A DNA stretch of 64,000 bases from positions 1,364,001-1,428,000 of the forward strand of contig NZ_JACCCH010000001.1 in the NCBI RefSeq assembly GCF_013410945.1, read 5' to 3'. Position 1 is the first letter of the stretch; each line of letters opens with the position of its first letter. Under the pieces are notes generated by a model. It was not told the origin of the DNA. It did not search any database and saw nothing but the letters and a program-made list of their open reading frames with translations. Shown here piece after piece: positions 16,936 through 24,302 of the stretch. The translations under genes and the position numbers were made by a program. The stretch is from Leifsonia sp. AK011. Lineage in GTDB: Bacteria > Actinomycetota > Actinomycetes > Actinomycetales > Microbacteriaceae.

Positions 16936-17112
16936 CTGGATGGTCTTCCTATCGATCGAATTGTGCGCCGGCCGGCCGGGCTGGACGGTAGGACGGTGAG
17001 GATGACGGCGAAGGGATGCCGCACGAGACGGGCCCTCTTCGTCCGTCACATCGCAGACATTATGGCAGCGAAAGTCCTTCAGAAGCGCGCGTGTCGGGAC
17101 GACACACTGGCG

Positions 17113-17697
17113 TCACCTGCTGAAAAGGGGCACGAAGGGGGACTCCGGGGCCACGAGGGTCAGGAGGCCTGGTTGGCAGGTCACCCCGATCTCCGGGATC
17201 GTCGAGTAATCGGGCACGGGTATCTCGAGACCGAGCGGGTCCTCTGCTGTCGGTTGCTCTGGAGACTGAATTGACCAACTCGTGATCATGAGCGTGTCAC
17301 CGATGAAGTCCCAATCGCCGCTACCGCCCTCGCCGGAGTACACCGAGAACGGTATCGGACCCTCCGGTGTGACGATCGTTCCCGTCGACGTGATGTCGGT
17401 GAGGACCGACATCTGGCCTTCAGAACTGAACTGCACAGTCTGTGAGCCGTTCATCTCGAGCCCCTCGACGGGCACTCCGAGTCCCATCAGGTAGCTCTGT
17501 GCCTGGTCCGCGTAGTCCACAAGATTGAGGCTCCACGGGTCACCGACGAGGCAGTCTTCGGCGGTGGGCGGCGGTGCCGGATCCACCGCCCCGGGATCGG
17601 GCGCCTCCGATTCCGGATCCGACCCCGATGGCTCCGCCGCACATGCCGTGAGGAGCAGGAACATCGCGAGCCCGCTCGCCACACCGATCGTTCTCAT
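17113..17697 (-). CDS. Putative lipoprotein, unknown function
   Basis: A 194-residue protein with a lipobox signal peptide (AMFLLLTACAAEPS), an acidic Pro-rich linker, and an extracellular domain with two cysteines (AEDCLVGDP and GVTCQPGLL) placed far apart, likely one disulfide. It contains a stretch GSQTVQFSSEGQMSVLTD typical of beta-rich lipoproteins. A strong GGGGAGGTGCCCT precedes the ATG. It lies 84 bases after the helicase gene on the same strand. Function not recognised. Confidence 0.75.
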   Translation of the reverse strand: MRTIGVASGLAMFLLLTACAAEPSGSDPESEAPDPGAVDPAPPPTAEDCLVGDPWSLNLVDYADQAQSYLMGLGVPVEGLEMNGSQTVQFSSEGQMSVLTDITSTGTIVTPEGPIPFSVYSGEGGSGDWDFIGDTLMITSWSIQSPEQPTAEDPLGLEIPVPDYSTIPEIGVTCQPGLLTLVAPESPFVPLFSR

Positions 17698-17781
17698 AGG
17701 GCACCTCCCCTGAACCTCCTACCACTGTGCCCCGTTCGGGGTGCAATTGCTAGAGGAGGTGAGGAAGTTGCCCGACCGTGT

Positions 17782-19200
17782 CTAGGAGACCGGGGGAGTG
17801 CTCGGGCGTCGTGTGCGCGTGCGGTTGCGGCGACGACGGGGTGCCTCACCGTCGTGCGTTCCACCACCCTCAGCGCTGTCCTGGCGAGGCCCGTCGGTGC
17901 GGGTGCGCTGTGGACGGTCGCCCGACCCACTGCGCTGGCCACCCGATCCGCTGCGCTGGCCGCCCTGGCGTTCACGCGGAGGGCGCGACTGCGGGTCGCG
18001 CACTGCGGGAGCATGGGCGCCCGGCAGGCGACCCTTCGTGCCCTCGGGGATGTCGAGATCCGTGTAGAGGTGCGGGCTCGACGAGTAGGTCTCGATGGGC
18101 TCCGGGATGCCCATCTCGAGTGCGCGGTTGATGAGCGACCACTTGTGCAGGTCGTCCCAGTCGACGAAAGTGACCGCGATGCCGGTCTTACCGGCGCGGC
18201 CGGTACGTCCAGCGCGGTGGAGGTAGGTGTCGTGGTCGTCGGGCACCGTGTGGTTGATGACGTGGGTGACGTCGTTGACGTCGATGCCTCGGGCCGCGAC
18301 ATCCGTGGCGATGAGGATGTCCTTCTTGCCGGCCTTGAAGGCGGCCATGGCGCGCTCGCGCTGCTCCTGGCCGAGGTCTCCGTGCACGGCAGCGGCGTTG
18401 AATCCGCGGTCGTTCAGCTCTTCGACGAGGCGGGCGGCCGCGCGCTTGGTGCGCGTGAACACGACGGTCTTGCCGCGACCCTCGGACTGCAGGATGCGGG
18501 CGATGACCTCGTCCTTGTCCAGGTTGTGCGCGCGGTACACGACGTGCTTGATGTTCGCCTGCGTGAGCCCCTCGTTGGGGTCGGTTGCGCGGATGTGGAT
18601 CGGCCGGTTCATGAAGCGTCGCGCGAGGGCGACGATCGGGCCGGGCATCGTTGCCGAGAACAGCATCGTGTGGCGGCTCGGGGGAGTCTGCGCGAAGAGC
18701 TTCTCGATGTCGGAGAGGAACCCGAGGTCGAGCATCTTGTCTGCCTCGTCGAGCACCATGACCTTGACATCCTTGAAGCTCAGGAGACGCTGGTTGGCGA
18801 GATCGAGTAGACGTCCCGGCGTGCCGACGACAACCTGCGCGCCGGCCTTGAGCTCCTCGACCTGACCCTCGTAGGCCTTGCCGCCGTAGATCGCCGCGAC
18901 CTTGGTGTTGCGGTTGGATGCCGCGAGCACGAGGTCCTCGGCAACCTGCACGCACAGTTCGCGCGTGGGTACGACCACGAGCGCCTTGACGCCGGGCTCC
19001 GGGTCGGTGCCGAGCGCCTGGAGCAGCGGAAGACCGAAGCCGAGCGTCTTACCAGTGCCCGTCTTGGCCTGTCCGATGATGTCCTGGCCGCCGAGTCCCA
19101 TGGGGATCGTCTGGACCTGGATGGGGAAGGGCTCGATGATGCCCTTGGTGGCGAGAGCGTCGACCATGTCCTGCTCAATGCCGAGATCTGCAAATGTCAA
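17782..19200 (-). CDS. DEAD-box RNA helicase
   Basis: A ~472-residue RhlE/DeaD-type helicase. Motifs in order: Q-motif region IEPFPIQVQTIP, AKTGTGKT, VVPTRELCVQVAEDL, GTPGRLLDL, MVLDEADKMLD, FSATMPG, VVFTRTKRAA, ATDVAARGIDV and HRAGRTGRAGKTG. The tail is Arg/Gly/Ser-rich with repeats of GQRSGSG, typical of RNA-binding extensions. The frame is open to 19287, but TTG 19200 (LTFADLGIEQDMV) gives the conserved N-terminus and is preceded by AGGTGAACAC. The synteny with the ferritin-like and DUF3107 genes matches Rv3211-Rv3208A. Confidence 0.88.
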   Translation of the reverse strand: MTFADLGIEQDMVDALATKGIIEPFPIQVQTIPMGLGGQDIIGQAKTGTGKTLGFGLPLLQALGTDPEPGVKALVVVPTRELCVQVAEDLVLAASNRNTKVAAIYGGKAYEGQVEELKAGAQVVVGTPGRLLDLANQRLLSFKDVKVMVLDEADKMLDLGFLSDIEKLFAQTPPSRHTMLFSATMPGPIVALARRFMNRPIHIRATDPNEGLTQANIKHVVYRAHNLDKDEVIARILQSEGRGKTVVFTRTKRAAARLVEELNDRGFNAAAVHGDLGQEQRERAMAAFKAGKKDILIATDVAARGIDVNDVTHVINHTVPDDHDTYLHRAGRTGRAGKTGIAVTFVDWDDLHKWSLINRALEMGIPEPIETYSSSPHLYTDLDIPEGTKGRLPGAHAPAVRDPQSRPPRERQGGQRSGSGGQRSGSGDRPQRTRTDGPRQDSAEGGGTHDGEAPRRRRNRTRTRRPSTPPVS

Positions 19201-19369
19201 AGTGTGTTCACCTGTCGAAGTAGCGAGATACGCCCAATGTCGTCGAAAGGCGTATGGCCCCCTCCAGAAACGGGGGGCATGAGCCAAGTTTAGCTTGATA
19301 CCCGGCTATCGACCCCGCAGGCGGGCCGCAGAGCGAACGACCAGGACCACGAGGCCTAAGCTTGACGAC

Positions 19370-20086
19370 GTGGCTAACTGGTTCAGACGCAGGTCCCGGC
19401 GCACGGATGCACCGAGGATCCGTCCCCGGTCGGAGGATCTGGCGACCACCAAGCTCGACCTCCACGAGTTCACTCCGCCGCTCGCCGAGTTCTTGGGTCG
19501 AGCCGCGTACGCACAGCTCATGATCTTCGAGAACCTGTCACGCGGGGTGGCCAACGCGCCCACCACGGCAGGCAAGGCCGCAATCAGTAGGGCAGCGGAA
19601 GTATCGATCGCCAAGCACCGTGCGCTCGCCGAGGAGATCACCCGGTCGGGCGGTTCCGTCGCCGGGGCGATGGAGCCGTACACAGCGGCCATCGACGAAT
19701 TCGATCGCCGCACTCGCGGGGCGGACTGGTACGAGACGTTGGTTGCCGCGTATCTCACTGCGGGCTTCCTCGACGACTTCTACGCTCGCCTCGCGTCGGG
19801 GCTTCCGGCCACCGAACGCGATCGCATTGAGGCGATCTACGCGGACCGCGAGGGGGAAGCTGTCCTCCGCGACCAGCTCAACCAGGAACTCGCGGACAAT
19901 CCGCGCCTTGCCGCACGCATGGCCGTGTGGGGTCGCCGACTCGTGGGCGACACGATGCTCGCAGCACGGTCGGCCCTCACACTCAGCGCGAACAAGAAGT
20001 CCGATGAGGCACGGGTCGAGCCCGTCTTCACCGAACTCATCGCGGCTCACACGCGTCGCATGGACGCGCTCGGTCTCACCGCCTGA
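19370..20086 (+). CDS. Ferritin-like fold protein
   Basis: A 238-residue all-helical protein. Acidic and His residues in the pattern AAYAQLMIFENLSRGV, EVSIAKHRALAEEI and LVAAYLTAGFLDDFYARL suggest a ferritin-like four-helix bundle related to MiaE-like proteins; the metal ligands look incomplete and activity is uncertain. The N-terminus is basic. The GTG at 19370 follows TAAGCT (19357-19362) by seven bases. It is divergent from the DEAD helicase, as in mycobacteria (Rv3210c). Confidence 0.75.
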   Translation: MANWFRRRSRRTDAPRIRPRSEDLATTKLDLHEFTPPLAEFLGRAAYAQLMIFENLSRGVANAPTTAGKAAISRAAEVSIAKHRALAEEITRSGGSVAGAMEPYTAAIDEFDRRTRGADWYETLVAAYLTAGFLDDFYARLASGLPATERDRIEAIYADREGEAVLRDQLNQELADNPRLAARMAVWGRRLVGDTMLAARSALTLSANKKSDEARVEPVFTELIAAHTRRMDALGLTA

Positions 20087-20129
20087 CGTACTCGAGCCTC
20101 GAAAGGCCCGAACGTCTACTGGGGTTCGA

Positions 20130-20426
20130 CTAGGCCTTGACGCCAGCGAGGCTGTCGAAGAGCGCGACATCCGCCTCGGCGCGACGCCCGGGGATGAGCA
20201 GCGCGGTCAGGACGACGACGACGACGGCAGCGCCGAGGCTCGCGACCCAGATCCATCCACCGTCGAACGTCCATCCGGCCCAGACGAGGCCGACCCAGAC
20301 GATGGATGTCACGGCTGCACCGATGGCGGGCAGCAGTGCCGCGCCGTAGGTCTCACGCTTGGGAAGCACGTAGCGCAGGATGAGGCCCAGCGAGGCGCCG
20401 ATGACGGTGACGTACAGCAGTTCCAT
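20130..20426 (-). CDS. Small membrane protein, unknown function
   Basis: A 98-residue protein with three hydrophobic stretches (LLYVTVIGASLGLILRYVL; AALLPAIGAAVTSIVWVGLV; WVASLGAAVVVVVLTALLI). No domain is recognised. It starts one base after the stop of the DUF3107 gene and is therefore its likely operon partner. Confidence 0.72.
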   Translation of the reverse strand: MELLYVTVIGASLGLILRYVLPKRETYGAALLPAIGAAVTSIVWVGLVWAGWTFDGGWIWVASLGAAVVVVVLTALLIPGRRAEADVALFDSLAGVKA

Positions 20427-20427
20427 A

Positions 20428-20652
20428 TCAGGCCACGAATCCGATCCGGCGGGACTCCTCGGAGCCCACCTCGACGTAGGAGAGGGATGCGACGGGGACG
20501 ATGTACAGCTTGCCCTTGTCGTCGTTGAGCTTCAGGAACGTCGCGTTGCCGTCAAGTGCGTCTGCAACGACCTTCTCCACCTCACTCGACGTCTGCGATG
20601 ACTCGAAGCTGATCTCACGGGGGCTGTTGGCGATACCGATACGAATGTCCAC
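20428..20652 (-). CDS. DUF3107 protein
   Basis: A 74-residue protein, VDIRIGIANSPREISFES ... GKLYIVPVASLSYVEVG, the DUF3107 sequence conserved through actinobacteria (Rv3208A). Function unknown. Two in-frame GTG codons are available (20658 and 20652). The second is preferred because TAACCT at 20659-20664 lies exactly six bases before it, a leaderless spacing seen at many genes here. Confidence 0.85.
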   Translation of the reverse strand: MDIRIGIANSPREISFESSQTSSEVEKVVADALDGNATFLKLNDDKGKLYIVPVASLSYVEVGSEESRRIGFVA

Positions 20653-20691
20653 GGACACAGGTTACGACACATCCGCGACGCACTGCGGCGT

Positions 20692-20712
20692 CGTTCTCTG
20701 TGAGCGCACGCT
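20692..20712 (+). repeat. Partial copy of the adnA promoter repeat (DR0)
   Basis: CGTTCTCTGTGAGCGCACGCT matches the adnA upstream sequence at 24159-24179 in 20 of 21 bases, then diverges before the -10 box. It is probably what remains of the promoter at the DUF3107 side of the island. Confidence 0.6.
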
Positions 20713-20736
20713 TGCGGTGTGGCGGGCGCTAGGCGA

Positions 20737-20883
20737 ATGACAGAGAGGCTTGGTTCGTGGAGAATCGTTGTCAACTCACACGGTCAGGCGATGGCCAATC
20801 CAACACGATTCCCGGCGCTCTTGCGGCGTATCGGGACAACGGAGGTGACTGGTCATATCCGGACTGGGTTCAAGATTCGTTGA
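20737..20883 (+). other. Possible 48-codon ORF at the left edge of the adnA island
   Basis: ATG 20737 opens 48 codons (MTERLGSWRIVVNSHGQ...). It has no recognised domain or ribosome-binding site. A second frame across the same bases also reads plausibly (GALAAYRDNGGDWSYPDWVQ) and ends at 20891, so this segment may be the broken end of a larger gene rather than a real short gene. Confidence 0.25.
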
Positions 20884-20926
20884 GGCACTAGACGGCAATT
20901 GGCACGACGAGCTCCGTGCGGCCTTG

Positions 20927-21334
20927 ATGGTGATCGACTGGGGCGATGTCACTGTGAGGAAGGTCGCTTTTCCGGAGCCTGGCACGGTCGCGGTTGTCTA
21001 CAAGTTGCGAGCCAGCGAGCGCGTCTGGGTTGCGCTCCTCGATATCGAAGGCGTAACCACTCAATACGAGCCCCCGACCTCGATCGAACATCTCGCTTCA
21101 CTCATGTACGCGGAGGTGGAGGAGCCTTCTACCGCCTTCACGGTGCAGAGCCCGCCGATCGAACTCGATCCGCCTGTTCCGGAGGACGCGCTGTGGCGAG
21201 GTCTCACCCAGAGTCAGATTGAGCGGACTCATGCGCAGCGCTGGCGCCGGCCGGTACCCGAGAATGATGGGCGAAAGCGGGTGTACTCCGGCAGCTACAG
21301 TCCAAGCGGGCCTGCGGCCGAGCCGCCTCTATGA
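20927..21334 (+). CDS. Unrecognised protein of the adnA island (cargo A)
   Basis: A ~135-residue soluble protein with no recognised domain; it includes TVAVVYKLRASERVWVALLD and a basic C-terminus. The start is uncertain: the frame is open back to 20849 without a good start codon (only CTG), and the extra residues (SRFVEALDGNWHDELRAAL) look protein-like, so the gene may be 5'-truncated or frameshifted at the island boundary. TTG 20924 and ATG 20927 are the first usual starts. The next adnA promoter copy begins one base after its stop codon. Confidence 0.5.
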   Translation: MVIDWGDVTVRKVAFPEPGTVAVVYKLRASERVWVALLDIEGVTTQYEPPTSIEHLASLMYAEVEEPSTAFTVQSPPIELDPPVPEDALWRGLTQSQIERTHAQRWRRPVPENDGRKRVYSGSYSPSGPAAEPPL

Positions 21335-21335
21335 T

Positions 21336-21385
21336 CGGCGGCGTTCTCTGTCAGCCCGCGCTACTAGCGTGATGGGGTGACGGTC
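21336..21385 (+). repeat. Copy of the adnA promoter and start codon (DR1)
   Basis: Fifty bases match the adnA promoter/start (24153-24202) with two mismatches. TAGCGT (21365-21370), the six-base spacer GATGGG and GTG ACG GTC are all preserved; homology stops right after the third codon. The resulting reading frame (21377-21433) has only 18 codons. Confidence 0.85.
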
Positions 21386-21452
21386 GCTCCCAAGATTCGA
21401 CGGGTGGCGGCGTGCGCTGCGCTACTGGTGTAGGGAGGGCGGAGTTCTGCGG

Positions 21453-21914
21453 ATGGTGTTGAGGAGCTTCCGCCGCGTGAGGAAGTCGGGAAACGTCGGG
21501 CGAGCACTGGCAATACCGCTCTCCCTGATCGTTCTCTTCCTCATCGCGGGGGGCATAGAAACCTGGTACACGGCGCGATCACTGACCGTGGTCGTCTTGG
21601 CCGTGACTTGTTTGGCGAGCTTGTACTTTCTTGTGCGTTCCTTCTTCATCGGGGTTTGGGTTTCTGATGACCAAGCCAAGTTCGTCGGATGGTTCTCAAC
21701 GGTGCGACTCGCTCGTTCGAGCATCCGGCATTTCAGCTCGGTTCCCTACTCGGGCATGCTGTTCGCGTCGCGGGGCTGGTGGAGTGGGATGATCTCTGTG
21801 AGCCGGGACGGCGGTCGTACGTTTTCCGTGCCATCGAGTTTGTCTGGTTCCAAGTCGATAAGGGACCAAGTCGCTGAGTTGAACGCCTGGCTAAGGAACG
21901 CTTCAGTGTCGTAG
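21453..21914 (+). CDS. Two-helix membrane protein with PH-like domain (cargo B, gene 1)
   Basis: A 153-residue protein with two adjacent membrane helices (AIPLSLIVLFLIAGGIETWY; LTVVVLAVTCLASLYFLV) and a C-terminal beta-rich segment (GVWVSDDQAKFVGWFSTVRL ... RDGGRTFSVPSSL ... AELNAWL) resembling bacterial PH-type membrane domains. ATG 21453 lies 20 bases downstream of the 18-codon frame started by the DR1 promoter, with AGGGAGGGCGGAG between. Function unknown. Confidence 0.6.
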   Translation: MVLRSFRRVRKSGNVGRALAIPLSLIVLFLIAGGIETWYTARSLTVVVLAVTCLASLYFLVRSFFIGVWVSDDQAKFVGWFSTVRLARSSIRHFSSVPYSGMLFASRGWWSGMISVSRDGGRTFSVPSSLSGSKSIRDQVAELNAWLRNASVS

Positions 21915-22078
21915 CGTCCCGCAGATCTCTGGGCGCCCTTCTAGCGATTCATAGCGGCAGATCCGCGGCATTGGCGTTAGGTCTTCATATGGAGACGGGC
22001 GGACCCTACTCTCTTAGGAATGGCTATCGAGTCTTCGGTTTGCGTTCTCCTACAGTCACATAGTGAGATGGCCCGGGG

Positions 22079-22459
22079 GTGCTGGTGAAGTTCTCGATTG
22101 ATCGCGCTATTCGATGGCCCATCGTGATATTCGAGGTGGACTGGTGCAGCCTCGTGGTGGGATCCGCCGAGGATCTGCCCGGCCTCTACGAGGACAGCTA
22201 CTGGGACGAGGTTCACGCTGCCTTTGATCACTCGTTTCGCCCAGCGGTTTTCAGTGTGGCCGGGCTCGAGGTGACAGTCGAACGAGGAAATGAGCCAGAT
22301 CCAGACAGTTTCAGCGCAGCAGCGCGTTTGAGCCTATCGAGGACCTATCGAGAGACGCGGTGGCGAAGAGTTCGTGCCACTCCAGAAGAGCGTCGTTTGC
22401 TGGACGAAGCCTCCGCAGAAGACCTCATGTCGATGGTCCTGAACACGGAGATGGCATGA
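22079..22459 (+). CDS. Unrecognised protein of the adnA island (cargo B, gene 2)
   Basis: A ~126-residue soluble protein (GTG 22079; GTG 22085 is an alternative, giving VKFSIDRAIRWPIVIFEVDW). No domain is recognised; the C-terminal half is Arg/Glu-rich and helical (ATPEERRLLDEASAEDLMSM). Its stop codon overlaps the ATG of the next gene (ATGA), so the two are translationally coupled. Confidence 0.55.
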   Translation: MLVKFSIDRAIRWPIVIFEVDWCSLVVGSAEDLPGLYEDSYWDEVHAAFDHSFRPAVFSVAGLEVTVERGNEPDPDSFSAAARLSLSRTYRETRWRRVRATPEERRLLDEASAEDLMSMVLNTEMA

Positions 22460-22974
22460 ACTTGGGGGAATGGGCGCGTCAGCGTTTGGGGACCCTAGTC
22501 ATCACATGGGTGAGTTGCGTGGTCGTCCTTCTATTCAACGACGCTGACCTCAGTGCAGGACTAAGTGCATTTGCTCTAGTTGTGGTTGTCAGCCTCGCCT
22601 CCTCCTTCTTCCGATTGGACAAAGGAGAAACGGCAAAGTCGACCCGAGAGATGATCGAGCTAGCGGCGTCGCGGGCAGTGAACGATCCGCCCGCCCTGTC
22701 TCAGATCGACCAGGCTCGACCGTTGCTTGCTATCTCGACGCGACAGGGAAAGTCCTCGATCTGGCTCGTTAGTTTTGAGGACCATCCCGCAGTTGTGCTC
22801 GTCCCTAGGACCACAATGTTCCAGAAGACAGATTTTCTCGTCTATGACGATATGTCGAGTCTGCGAGCTGCTGCACGCGAGAGCGGTGTGAAGTTTGTCC
22901 CGCAATCAAGACTGAGTGACGCTCTAGGCGCGAAGGTATTTGGAACAGAGGCAGAACCGCGGGCCGCTCGGTAA
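22456..22974 (+). CDS. Membrane-anchored unrecognised protein (cargo B, gene 3)
   Basis: A 172-residue protein with two N-terminal membrane helices (LVITWVSCVVVLLFN; LSAFALVVVVSLASSFF) and a cytoplasmic domain of ~110 residues (WLVSFEDHPAVVLVPRTTMF, DFLVYDDMSSLRAAA). ATG 22456 overlaps the stop of the gene upstream. Base composition is visibly less GC-rich than the flanking core genes, consistent with transfer. Function unknown. Confidence 0.55.
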   Translation: MNLGEWARQRLGTLVITWVSCVVVLLFNDADLSAGLSAFALVVVVSLASSFFRLDKGETAKSTREMIELAASRAVNDPPALSQIDQARPLLAISTRQGKSSIWLVSFEDHPAVVLVPRTTMFQKTDFLVYDDMSSLRAAARESGVKFVPQSRLSDALGAKVFGTEAEPRAAR

Positions 22975-23025
22975 TCCCAGTGCAGCACCGTCCCGACATG
23001 TTCCCCGCACCTGATGCGTCGGGAG

Positions 23026-23175
23026 CGGCGGCGTTCTCTGTCAGCGCACGCTACTAGCGTGATGGGGTGACGGTCTCCGGTTTCTCGCCAGCTTCGGCGC
23101 CCACTCCGGCGGTCACACGGCATGAGCTGGACGCATCGCGGCGCGCGGTGCTCGGGCTGGGGGATGCGGCATCCG
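23026..23175 (+). repeat. 150-bp copy of the adnA promoter and first 36 codons (DR2)
   Basis: Aligned without gaps to 24153-24302: 144 of 150 bases agree. The 41 bases before the start codon are identical, including TAGCGT and the GATGGG spacer. All six differences are in the coding part, and one turns the Q-motif glutamine of AdnA (DASQRAVL) into arginine (DASRRAVL). Confidence 0.93.
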
Positions 23176-23282
23176 GAAGTTGGAAGTGGGCTAGTGCGCT
23201 GCCCGATACCGAGCCCTTGGTAGACCAGTACCGCATTTCCCACAGCGGGAAATGCCCACCTGGAAACGGGTGGTGTCTATGA
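23067..23282 (+). pseudogene. Truncated adnA 5' copy fused to unrelated codons, coupled to cargo C
   Basis: The GTG at 23067 starts a 71-codon frame. Residues 1-36 copy the AdnA N-terminus and the rest is unrelated; the Walker A motif is missing, so there is no motor function. Its TGA overlaps the ATG of the next gene (ATGA at 23279-23282). It could serve as a leader frame that carries ribosomes from the leaderless start to the cargo gene. Confidence 0.7.
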
Positions 23283-24016
23283 GTTCCGGGCAGAGGATTT
23301 CAGCTCGAGTGCTGCGGGGCCTCTACCGAAAGAGTGCGCGAATCGTGTCGGACAACTTCCGAATCGTGCACGACCCTGGACCGATTGAGCAGTGGGTCTA
23401 CGGCGACTTCGGGCCAGGGGAGCAACTCATCGCGGTCTACGACATAGTGGATTCTCCTCGACTCGGGCCGATTCCGGTCATGTCGCGGAAAGTCGAGACG
23501 GATCTTCCTGCTATTGAGGCCTGCCGAGTGTACTTCGGCGGGAACCGAGAAAAGTGGATGGTCGACAAGGCTCCTACGGATCGAGCTGGAGGTCGCCCCT
23601 CTCCCGCAATCTCCTATGAAGAGTACAAACAACAATTGCGCGAGACCTACGAGGTTCAGCGACAAAGTCCCGTCGCCCCTCGAGAGATAGAGCCGGACGA
23701 CGTGTTGTGGGACGTGAACCAACTGCGCGACTGGTTGGGACTGCGAATGTTCAGCCAAACTCGTCCACGGCAATTCAGGGAAGACTTGCACTTAGTAAGT
23801 TTCCCCCGCGCATTTCCTGTGTACGACCGCCGTTGGACTGAACTTCTAATTGCCTACCTAGAAGAATTCGCGCGAAAGAACGATGTCGAATTGGTTGATT
23901 GGGAAGCGGTCGACTTTGCGATAAAGACGAACAACGAGATCGTGTTCACGATCCTGCGGCAAACTCGACTCACCAACGCGCAGTACGTTCAACATTACGT
24001 AAACGACGTGACGTAA
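23279..24016 (+). CDS. Unrecognised protein of the adnA island (cargo C)
   Basis: A 245-residue soluble protein, MSSGQRISARVLRGLYRKSA to a Gln/Asn-rich end (NAQYVQHYVNDVT). No catalytic motif or known domain is visible. It is rich in charged and aromatic residues (EPDDVLWDVNQLRDWLGL; DRRWTELLIAYLEEFARK). The ATG overlaps the stop of the truncated adnA frame. Codon use is less GC-biased than in adnA, which suggests transfer. A defence or immunity role is only a guess from position. Confidence 0.6.
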   Translation: MSSGQRISARVLRGLYRKSARIVSDNFRIVHDPGPIEQWVYGDFGPGEQLIAVYDIVDSPRLGPIPVMSRKVETDLPAIEACRVYFGGNREKWMVDKAPTDRAGGRPSPAISYEEYKQQLRETYEVQRQSPVAPREIEPDDVLWDVNQLRDWLGLRMFSQTRPRQFREDLHLVSFPRAFPVYDRRWTELLIAYLEEFARKNDVELVDWEAVDFAIKTNNEIVFTILRQTRLTNAQYVQHYVNDVT

Positions 24017-24152
24017 TTCCCAGACATGTCCTTCGAGGTTGCTGGCGGTCGATCGTCGGCCCTGGGCGTCACTGGCCGAAGGCTGAGATTGCCGGTCAAG
24101 TGGCTGCGGAAGAGATCCCAGATCGTGCGTTCTAGCGAGTCTCTCTCTCGTT

Positions 24153-24302
24153 CGGCGGCGTTCTCTGTCAGCGCACGCTACTAGCGTGATGGGGTGACGG
24201 TCTCCGGTTTCTCGCCAGCTTCGGCGCCCACTCCGGCAGTCACATGGCATGAGCTGGACGCATCGCAGCGCGCGGTGCTGGCGCTGGGGGATGCCGCATC
24301 CG
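24153..24302 (+). repeat. Authentic adnA promoter and 5' end (DR3)
   Basis: The rightmost member of the repeat set, continuous with full-length adnA. It is used as reference for DR0-DR2. Confidence 0.93.
24182..24196 (+). promoter_or_regulatory. Leaderless-type promoter of adnA
   Basis: TAGCGT (24182-24187) matches the actinobacterial -10 pattern TANNNT; six bases later comes the GTG start (24194). With that spacing, transcription would begin at or next to the start codon, giving an mRNA without a 5' leader. No Shine-Dalgarno sequence is present. No good -35 box is visible at 16-18 bases. Confidence 0.6.

Noticed and set aside
17715-17750. Terminator between the DEAD helicase and the lipoprotein gene
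   Set aside because: A short GC-rich inverted repeat is present but without a T-run on the relevant strand.
20660-24150. Prophage or transposon carrying the adnA island
   Set aside because: No integrase, transposase, phage structural gene or terminal inverted repeat is visible; only adnA-derived direct repeats bound the cargo.
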